This document shows positions 5,930-10,780 of a stretch of 10,780 bases of DNA, piece by piece. The DNA lies in contig REEF01000634.1 in the NCBI GenBank assembly GCA_007695205.1, positions 1-10,780 of the forward strand, in the 5' to 3' direction. Each line of letters opens with the position of its first letter. Within the stretch, counting starts at the first letter, position 1. The notes beneath the pieces are model-generated. The model made no database searches, had not been told where the DNA came from, and saw only the letters and a program-made list of their open reading frames with translations. Both the position numbers and the translations under genes were made by a program. Source of the stretch: Planctomycetaceae bacterium. GTDB lineage: Bacteria; Planctomycetota; Planctomycetia; Pirellulales; Pirellulaceae.

Positions 5930-8293
5930 ATGAACGCGTTGAACCGCAAGACGATCCGCGATCTGTGGACCATCAAGGGCCAGGCGGTGGCGATCGCGCT
6001 GGTGATCGCCTCGGGCGTGGGCACGTTCGTGATGTCCCTATGCACGCTGAATTCGCTGCGCTGGTCGCAGGAGTCCTACTATGTCCAGTACCGATTCGCG
6101 CATGTGTTCTCGCATGTCAAGCGAGCACCGTTGTCATTGGGCCAACGGATCGCCGAGATCCCCGGCGTGGCTCAGGTTCAAACGCGAATCGTGGTCGATG
6201 TCACGCTGGACGTGGCGGACATGGCCGAACCGGCCGTGGGGCGATTGATCTCGATCCCGCAGCGTCGAGTGCCGATGGTCAACGACCTGCACCTTCAGCA
6301 AGGTCGCTGGATCGAGCCGGGGCGTGCGGGCGAGGTGCTGGTGGGCCGCGCGTTCGCGGATTCGCACCAGTTGCAGATCGGTGATTCGGTAACGGCCGTG
6401 ATCAATGGCCGACGTCAGCAGTTGACGATCGTGGGCATCGTGTTGTCGCCCGAGTACGTCATCCAGATTTTCGGTGCCAACCTGCTGCCGGACGACCGTC
6501 GCTTCGGTGTGTTCTGGATCAGTTACGAGCAGTTGGCGGCTGCGTTTGACCTGGACGGCGCGTTCAATGATGTGGTCTTGACGCTGACGCGCGGCGCGTC
6601 GGAGGCGACGGTCATCCAACGCTTGGACGATCTGCTGCTGCGTTACGGTTCGCGCGGCGCGAACAACCGGGAAAACCATGTTTCCCACCGTTACATCTCC
6701 GACGAGATCCAGCAGTTGCGCAGCATGGGACTGATCGCCCCGACCATCTTCTTCTCGGTTTCCGCGTTCCTGCTGAACGTGGTCATGACTCGGTTGATCG
6801 GTGTCCAGCGAGAACAGATCGCCGCGATCAAGGCGTTTGGCTACACGGACCTGCAGATCGGCTGGCACTATGTCAAGATGGTCCTGCTGATCTCGTTGGT
6901 CGGATCGCTGTTGGGCGTGGTGGTCGGCGGCTATTTGGGCGAGGGCCTGACGCGGGTTTACACGACCTTCTATCGTTTTCCCGTATTCGGGTTCCAGTGG
7001 GATCCAAGGGTGATCGTGTCGGCGCTAGCGATCAGCAGCGCGGCGGCGGTAGCCGGCACGGTGGCATCGGTGCGTCGTGCCGTCCGTCTACCGCCAGCCG
7101 AGGCGATGCGGCCCGAGACGCCGGCCGTCTATCGCCCGACCGTCTTGGACCGTAGCGGCCTGGGCCATCTGCTGCCTCAGGCCGCGCGCATGATCTTTCG
7201 CGAGATCGAACGGCGGCCGATCAAGGCCGGTTTGTCGGTCCTGGGGATCTCGATGGCCGTGGCCGTGCTGATCTTGGGCAGTTTCACGTTGGATTCGATC
7301 AACTACATCATCCACTTCCAATTCGTCCTGTCGCAACGCCAGGACGTGATCGTCGCGTTGGTCGAGCCCAGTTCATCGCATGCATTGCACGAATTGCGGA
7401 ACCTGCCGGGTGTGGTCCGGGCGGAACCCATGCGTTCGGTAGCCACCCGTTTCCGACTGGGCCACCGATCGCGACGCGTTGGGTTACTGGGCATCCCGCC
7501 CGACGCTCAATTGTATCGCGTGCTGGATCAGGACGAGCGGCTGGTGTCGATCCCGGAGGATGGGCTGCTGCTTTCCAGCAAACTGGCCGAGCTGCTGGGC
7601 GCGCGGCGCGGTGACCGGATTCTGGTCGAGGTGCTGGAGGGTGATCAGCCGGTCCGCGAGGTGCCCGTATCAGCGCTGATCACCGAGTACGGTGGTACGA
7701 ACGCCTACATGGACCTACGCGCGGTGAACCGGTTGTTGCGCGAGGGCGGGTCGCTGACCGGTGCGTTCTTGACCGTGGAAAGCGACCGGGTCGACCAGTT
7801 GTATCGGACGTTGAAGAACACGCCGCGTGTTGCGGGCGTGACGATCAAAGAGGCATCGGTCAACAGTTTCCGGGACACGATCGCCGAGAACCTGGGGTAC
7901 ATCCGTTTCTTCAACATGATGTTCGCCTCGGTGATCGCGTTCGGGGTGGTCTACAACAGCGCGCGGATTTCGCTGGCCGAACGGAGCCGCGATCTGGCGA
8001 CATTGCGTGTGATCGGATTCACACGGGCCGAGATTTCGGCCATCCTGTTAGGTGAACTGGCCGTGCTGACGCTGGCTGCGATCCCCCTGGGATTGGTCAT
8101 CGGATACCTGTTCGCTGCCTGGGCCACGCTGGGGTTGGACACCGAGGTGTATCGCATCCCGCTGGTAATCGGACGTCAGACATGTGGTTTCGCCGTTTCG
8201 GTCGTGTTGGTCAGCGCTGCCGTTTCCGGTTTGATCGTACGGCGAAAATTGGATCATTTGGATTTGGTTTCGGTATTGAAGACACGCGAATGA
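5930..8293 (+). CDS. ABC exporter permease with two FtsX domains
   Basis: Inner-membrane subunit of the exporter, 787 residues. Predicted membrane segments fall near 17-38, 267-288, 316-338, 361-381, 434-454, 660-680, 704-730 and 752-770, two sets of four. After the first helix of each set comes a large periplasmic domain (about 40-265 and 455-658). The FtsX-type segment with cytoplasmic loop appears twice, as TRLIGVQREQIAAIKAFGYT (287-306) and SLAERSRDLATLRVIGFT (681-698). The internal duplication means one polypeptide could supply both halves of the pore, unlike MacB or LolC/E, which have a single FtsX unit and dimerise. No ATPase domain is fused. It starts 7 bp after the ATPase stop, and its stop overlaps the adaptor start in an ATGA, indicating translational coupling. 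Substrate unknown; a lipid, lipoprotein, glycolipid or peptide would fit the family. Confidence 0.93.
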   Translation: MNALNRKTIRDLWTIKGQAVAIALVIASGVGTFVMSLCTLNSLRWSQESYYVQYRFAHVFSHVKRAPLSLGQRIAEIPGVAQVQTRIVVDVTLDVADMAEPAVGRLISIPQRRVPMVNDLHLQQGRWIEPGRAGEVLVGRAFADSHQLQIGDSVTAVINGRRQQLTIVGIVLSPEYVIQIFGANLLPDDRRFGVFWISYEQLAAAFDLDGAFNDVVLTLTRGASEATVIQRLDDLLLRYGSRGANNRENHVSHRYISDEIQQLRSMGLIAPTIFFSVSAFLLNVVMTRLIGVQREQIAAIKAFGYTDLQIGWHYVKMVLLISLVGSLLGVVVGGYLGEGLTRVYTTFYRFPVFGFQWDPRVIVSALAISSAAAVAGTVASVRRAVRLPPAEAMRPETPAVYRPTVLDRSGLGHLLPQAARMIFREIERRPIKAGLSVLGISMAVAVLILGSFTLDSINYIIHFQFVLSQRQDVIVALVEPSSSHALHELRNLPGVVRAEPMRSVATRFRLGHRSRRVGLLGIPPDAQLYRVLDQDERLVSIPEDGLLLSSKLAELLGARRGDRILVEVLEGDQPVREVPVSALITEYGGTNAYMDLRAVNRLLREGGSLTGAFLTVESDRVDQLYRTLKNTPRVAGVTIKEASVNSFRDTIAENLGYIRFFNMMFASVIAFGVVYNSARISLAERSRDLATLRVIGFTRAEISAILLGELAVLTLAAIPLGLVIGYLFAAWATLGLDTEVYRIPLVIGRQTCGFAVSVVLVSAAVSGLIVRRKLDHLDLVSVLKTRE

Positions 8294-9519
8294 AACAGTA
8301 CCTGCGAATTGCGATTCGAGCTTTGTTATACTTGGTGGTCCTCGGGGCGGTGGGCGGTGGGCTGATCTGGTCGTTTTGGCCTCAGCCGCTGCCGGTCGAG
8401 TGGACGACGGTCCAGCGCGGTCCGCTGCATGTTACGGTGGACGAGGACGGCAAGACTCGTATCCGCCAACGTTATGTCGTCTCGAGTCCGCTGGCCGGTA
8501 CGTTGCAGCGGATCGAACTGGAGGCTGGCGACATGGTTCGGCGAGGTGATACGCCATTGGCGACGATCCAGCCCAACGAACCGGACATCCTGGACGCTCG
8601 CACGCTGGCCCAGGCCGAAGCTCGAGTCCGCGCGGCCCAGGCGGTATGGAACCGGGTCGAACCGGCCGTCGAACGGGCTCGCATCGAATGGGAGCATGCA
8701 GAGACCCAGTGGACTCGGTTCCGCAAACTGGCAGCCGATGCGTCCGTCTCCGCGCAGCAATTGGACGAAGCGGAGATGATCTACCGGGCGCGCGAGCAGG
8801 ATTTGCGATCCGCCCGACTGGCGCGAGACATCGCCCGCTTCGAATGGGATCTGGCCAAAGCCGCCCTGGCGCGGGCGATGCCAGACAAACTCGATTCCTT
8901 GGACGCACAACGGTTTGATATCTACTCGCCGATCGACGGGCAGGTGCTGCGCGTGTTGGAGAAGAGCCAGACGGTCGTCGCACCAGGCACGCCGCTGATG
9001 GAATTGGGCGATGTGAACGATCTGGAAATCGAGGTCGATGTTCTTTCGGCCGACGCCGTCAAGATCGAGCCGGGTACCCGCGCCTTGCTGGAGCGTTGGG
9101 GCGGCGATCGTCTACTAGCAGCGGTGGTGCGGCGAGTCGAACCGGCGGCGTTCACCAAGATTTCCGCGTTGGGGGTCGAAGAGCAGCGAGTCAACGTGAT
9201 CCTGGACCTGCTGGACCCGCCCGAGCAACGGCCGCCGCTGGGCGATGCGTTCCGAGTCGAGGCGAGGATCGTGATCTGGGAAGACCAGGATGTGCTGCAG
9301 GTACCGACCGGCGCGCTGTTCCGGCTAGGCGACCACTGGGCCGTCTTCCTGATCGAAGATCACCGAGCCGTACTTCGGCGAGTGGAAGTTGGACAGCGCA
9401 ACCGTTTGAGCGCCCAGATCCTGTCCGGTCTACAGGAAGACGATCGCGTGATCATGTACCCAAGCGACCAGGTAAGCGACGGCGTTTCCGTCGCATTGCA
9501 AAACCTGGCCGATGGATAA
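8290..9519 (+). CDS. HlyD/MacA-type periplasmic adaptor (membrane fusion) protein
   Basis: Connects the inner-membrane pump to the outer envelope. The ATG at 8290 overlaps the permease stop (ATGA) and gives 409 residues starting MKQYLRIAIR. In-frame extension upstream would only read through the permease C-terminus in another frame. One N-terminal membrane anchor lies at about 8-28. The two halves of the barrel-sandwich (lipoyl-like) domain are at about 62-95 (VSSPLAGTLQRIELEAGD) and 208-240 (RFDIYSPIDGQVL). They flank an alpha-helical hairpin (about 102-200), rich in Ala, Arg and Glu and likely coiled coil. A beta-barrel (about 245-335) and a membrane-proximal domain (about 340-405) follow. 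No lipobox Cys is present, so it is anchored by the helix rather than by lipid. No TolC-like gene follows. Confidence 0.93.
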   Translation: MKQYLRIAIRALLYLVVLGAVGGGLIWSFWPQPLPVEWTTVQRGPLHVTVDEDGKTRIRQRYVVSSPLAGTLQRIELEAGDMVRRGDTPLATIQPNEPDILDARTLAQAEARVRAAQAVWNRVEPAVERARIEWEHAETQWTRFRKLAADASVSAQQLDEAEMIYRAREQDLRSARLARDIARFEWDLAKAALARAMPDKLDSLDAQRFDIYSPIDGQVLRVLEKSQTVVAPGTPLMELGDVNDLEIEVDVLSADAVKIEPGTRALLERWGGDRLLAAVVRRVEPAAFTKISALGVEEQRVNVILDLLDPPEQRPPLGDAFRVEARIVIWEDQDVLQVPTGALFRLGDHWAVFLIEDHRAVLRRVEVGQRNRLSAQILSGLQEDDRVIMYPSDQVSDGVSVALQNLADG

Positions 9520-9521
9520 GC

Positions 9522-9616
9522 ACCGTTCGAGAAATAACTGTCCGATGTCCGCTCGCCCCTTCGGGGAGAGGGCAGAGTGAGGGGGCCGAAAGTGCGTCAG
9601 TTGTTTCTCGAACGGT
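9522..9616. repeat. 95-bp element with 19-bp inverted ends (REPIN/MITE-like), possible terminator
   Basis: ACCGTTCGAGAAATAACTG (9522-9540) and its inverse at 9598-9616 match at 18 of 19 positions. The core holds CTCGCCCCTTCGGGGAGAG (9552-9570), an 8-pair hairpin with one mismatch, next to a purine-rich run. It begins 2 bp after the adaptor stop codon, so its folded RNA could end the exporter transcript, although no T-tract follows. No open frame lies within it. I see no clear target-site duplication. An 11-bp direct repeat, AGAGGGCAGAG, occurs inside it (9567-9577) and just outside (9620-9630). Confidence 0.7.
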
Positions 9617-9924
9617 ACTAGAGGGCAGAGGTCGATAGCGGGGAGTTTAATTTGTTCGATTTTCGCCAGATTTTGAATTTTTCGGAGTGTCGATTTCCGT
9701 TCCGACGAGAACGATCCTCCCCGCTTGCGGGCTATGCTTTCGCCGTACGTTGCCGCACGAATGTGGACGCCAAGCGAGGCCGAAAAGTAGAAAGAAAAAA
9801 CGGGATCAAAGTCATTGGTCTTGACAAGTACACAAAATGAACACGCCAGGTCGGGAGTCGTTTTGGGAAAAGCCGCCTTCCAAGCAGCAGCACCGTGAGC
9901 GACCAGACACGGCGGACCACGCGT
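9617..9924. other. Gene-free convergent gap between adaptor and BMC genes
   Basis: I see no supportable gene. Much of the stretch is poorer in GC than its surroundings (T-rich near 9646-9685, A-rich near 9783-9840). It contains a 9-bp inverted repeat, AGCGGGGAG (9637-9645) and CTCCCCGCT (9717-9725), and a short hairpin CCCGC-TT-GCGGG (9720-9731). It also holds GGGATCAAAGTCATT (9801-9815), which resembles the repeat core nearby, and a 19-mer (9831-9849) shared at 18 of 19 positions with 5071-5089. It looks like decayed repeat or mobile-element ends. The + strand exporter and the - strand BMC gene converge on it. Confidence 0.5.
9849..9874 (+). repeat. Dispersed repeat copy, core GGTCGGGAGTCGTTTT, downstream of BMC gene
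   Basis: GGTCGGGAGTCGTTTT (9849-9864) recurs exactly at 10651-10666 in the same orientation and at 10704-10719 inverted. Similarity to the inverted copy runs on through GGGA-AAAGC against CGGAGAAAGC, so the shared unit is at least about 25 bp. Together the copies bracket the BMC gene. Confidence 0.7.
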
Positions 9925-10200
9925 TTATAGTTTCGGCAGCAAGCTCAGCACGGCGTCGCTCGGGCGCGGGATCACGTGGGCGGCGATCAACACTCCCAGA
10001 CCATCGACTTTGCTGCGGCCAGCCTCGATCGCCGCGTGGACGGCGGCCACGTCGCCACGGACCACGACGGTCACGTAACCGCCGCCCAGTTTCTCTTTGC
10101 CGACCACCTGGACGTCGGCCGCCTTGCAGGCCGTATCGATCGCCTCGAATACGGCGGTGAATCCTTGCGTTTCGATGAATCCCAACGCGTGTTGGATCAT
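9925..10200 (-). CDS. Nested single-domain BMC-H shell protein from an internal start (91 residues)
   Basis: The second BMC domain begins with its own ATG (residue 126 of the long frame), MIQHALGFIETQGF, exactly where free-standing BMC-H proteins start. The resulting 91-residue protein has the usual BMC-H length. It is preceded by the only consensus Shine-Dalgarno sequence I find before a start codon in the window. It shares frame and stop with the long product. A precedent is PduB/PduB', where a long and a short shell protein come from one gene. Whether both forms are made is an inference. Confidence 0.6.
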   Translation of the reverse strand: MIQHALGFIETQGFTAVFEAIDTACKAADVQVVGKEKLGGGYVTVVVRGDVAAVHAAIEAGRSKVDGLGVLIAAHVIPRPSDAVLSLLPKL

Positions 10201-10575
10201 GGAAGCCTCCTTGTTTGCTGAAGGGTCGGCAGTGGGTTGCCCGCCGGGCTGAAAAACGACGTCTTGTTGAATCAAAGGATTGTACTCGACGGGACTCTCC
10301 AACGCCGCCCATGCCGATGGCTCAGGGCGTTGGATCACATGGGCGATCGGTCGTCCGCCCATCCGACCCGCCACAGCCCGCCCTGCTTCCAATGCGGCTT
10401 GCACGGCATCCAGCCGTCCCTGGACCTTGATACAAATGCCCAAAAAGTCATTCAATTCCGCTTGCAGCACTTGGATCGTCGCCGTTTTTTCCATGACGTC
10501 CAACGCGACCATCGCGGGCGTCAGGCCGGTGGTTTCCAGGATGCCCAGCGTTTGGGGACGAGATGCTGTCGACAT
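9925..10575 (-). CDS. Bacterial microcompartment shell protein with two BMC domains
   Basis: Shell protein of 216 residues, expected to tile the facets of a protein-bounded organelle. Domain 1 spans about 8-84 (GILETTGLTPAMVALDVMEK to IAHVIQRP), domain 2 about 130-205 (GFIETQGFTAVFEAIDTACK to IAAHVIPRP). Each has the G-x-x-E-T-x-G opening, a lysine at the hexamer-edge position (K30, K151) and the A-x-x-A/E-A-G-R helix. The pore loop of domain 2 is EKLGGGYV; that of domain 1 is ELNDFLGI, so the two would line different pores. A 45-residue linker (85-129) joins them. The ATG at 10575 is chosen because the in-frame extension upstream runs through a repeat and looks non-coding; no Shine-Dalgarno sequence precedes it. 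It could be a BMC-T-like trimer subunit, or two BMC-H genes joined in frame. Described planctomycete compartments degrade fucose and rhamnose; no enzyme here confirms that role. A one-base error in the linker could also have hidden a stop. Confidence 0.9.
   Translation of the reverse strand: MSTASRPQTLGILETTGLTPAMVALDVMEKTATIQVLQAELNDFLGICIKVQGRLDAVQAALEAGRAVAGRMGGRPIAHVIQRPEPSAWAALESPVEYNPLIQQDVVFQPGGQPTADPSANKEASMIQHALGFIETQGFTAVFEAIDTACKAADVQVVGKEKLGGGYVTVVVRGDVAAVHAAIEAGRSKVDGLGVLIAAHVIPRPSDAVLSLLPKL
10198..10212 (-). promoter_or_regulatory. Consensus ribosome binding site inside the two-domain BMC gene
   Basis: Read on the - strand: AAGGAGG (10212-10206), a 5-nt spacer GCTTCC counted from the last core base as CTTCC, then ATG (10200-10198). 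In the long frame the same bases encode Asn-Lys-Glu-Ala-Ser-Met of the linker. No other start in the window has comparable spacing and match, so chance is a weak explanation. Confidence 0.75.
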
Positions 10576-10648
10576 GTTCGATCGATTCTGCGAAGGAGTT
10601 AGGACCGGAAAAACAATAACTTTCGGATTTGGTTGGATGGTACGCAAC

Positions 10649-10721
10649 GGGGTCGGGAGTCGTTTTCGGCCAACGACCAACCACATGGAACACGCTTTCT
10701 CCGAAAACGACTCCCGACCCC
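10649..10721. repeat. REPIN-like inverted pair upstream of the BMC gene
   Basis: Two perfect 21-bp inverted arms, 10649-10669 (GGGGTCGGGAGTCGTTTTCG plus G) and 10701-10721, enclose a 31-bp spacer. Two REP-like units facing each other across a short spacer is the REPIN/BIME layout. The element lies 74-146 bp upstream of the chosen BMC start, in its likely promoter or leader region, and a third copy of the core lies downstream of the gene. As a transcript it would form a long stable hairpin. Confidence 0.8.
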
Positions 10722-10780
10722 TTCCGAAAAACGCGACACGAATTCATTTGTCGGTCCTTGGCATCGGATGGTAGGGCCTT
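10722..10780. other. Right edge, no gene recognised
   Basis: The last 59 bases hold no feature I can support. One - strand frame runs in from the edge and stops at a TGA after about eleven codons (ending in Thr-Asp-Lys). This could be the tail of an upstream gene in the same direction as the BMC gene, but it is too short to judge. Confidence 0.3.

Noticed and set aside
8182..8289. Longer adaptor start inside the permease gene
   Set aside because: It would read the permease C-terminus in another frame and put 36 non-helical residues before the membrane anchor; the ATGA overlap at 8290 is the natural start.
9652..9840. 62-codon + strand frame in the gap after the exporter operon
   Set aside because: TTG start, no ribosome site, low-complexity basic composition, and it overlaps repeat-like sequence; no sign of selection for coding.
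9821..9850. TTGACA at 9821 as a promoter -35 box
   Set aside because: No -10-like sequence lies 16-18 bp downstream and no + strand gene follows.
10576..10686. Longer BMC protein starting 37 codons upstream
   Set aside because: The extra residues are translated from the leader and reach into the REPIN-like repeat; BMC similarity starts only after the Met at 10575.

Overview
The window reads as chromosomal DNA from a GC-rich bacterium, most likely a planctomycete (Pirellula/Rhodopirellula-like). No rRNA or marker gene proves this. The inference rests on four things: the large PurL with a separate PurQ, the near absence of Shine-Dalgarno sequences before most genes, the gap-filling REP-like repeats, and a bacterial microcompartment (BMC) shell gene whose general type is known from Planctomycetes and Verrucomicrobia.

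Region 1 (1-4796, + strand) is a tight gene run: purL (5' end cut off by the window edge), purQ 40 bp later, then hypE 16 bp after purQ. PurL and PurQ together make formylglycinamidine ribonucleotide in purine synthesis, with PurQ supplying ammonia from glutamine. HypE makes the thiocarboxamide/cyanide donor for [NiFe]-hydrogenase assembly. It shares the PurM/PurL (AIR synthase) fold with PurL but has no metabolic link to purines, so its place here is unusual.

Region 2 (4797-5181) is a gap of almost 400 bp holding two different REP-like hairpins, each with GTAG on one strand at its foot. It also holds one weak small open frame.

Region 3 (5182-9519, + strand) is a compact three-gene export operon: an ABC ATPase of the MacB/LolD type, a 787-residue double-FtsX permease (7 bp gap) and a HlyD-type periplasmic adaptor (ATGA overlap with the permease). 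Together they would form an inner-membrane pump with a periplasmic extension; no outer-membrane channel gene is present. A 95-bp element with 19-bp inverted ends follows at once.

Region 4 (9520-10780) has no convincing gene on the + strand. On the - strand, converging on the exporter operon, lies a BMC shell gene with two BMC domains in one frame. A consensus ribosome binding site (AAGGAGG, 5 nt spacer) sits inside the frame just before the second domain, so the locus may make both a two-domain protein and a 91-residue single-domain protein. Copies of one repeat (core GGTCGGGAGTCGTTTT) lie on both sides of this gene: one downstream and an inverted pair (REPIN-like) upstream. The rest of any microcompartment operon would lie beyond the right edge.
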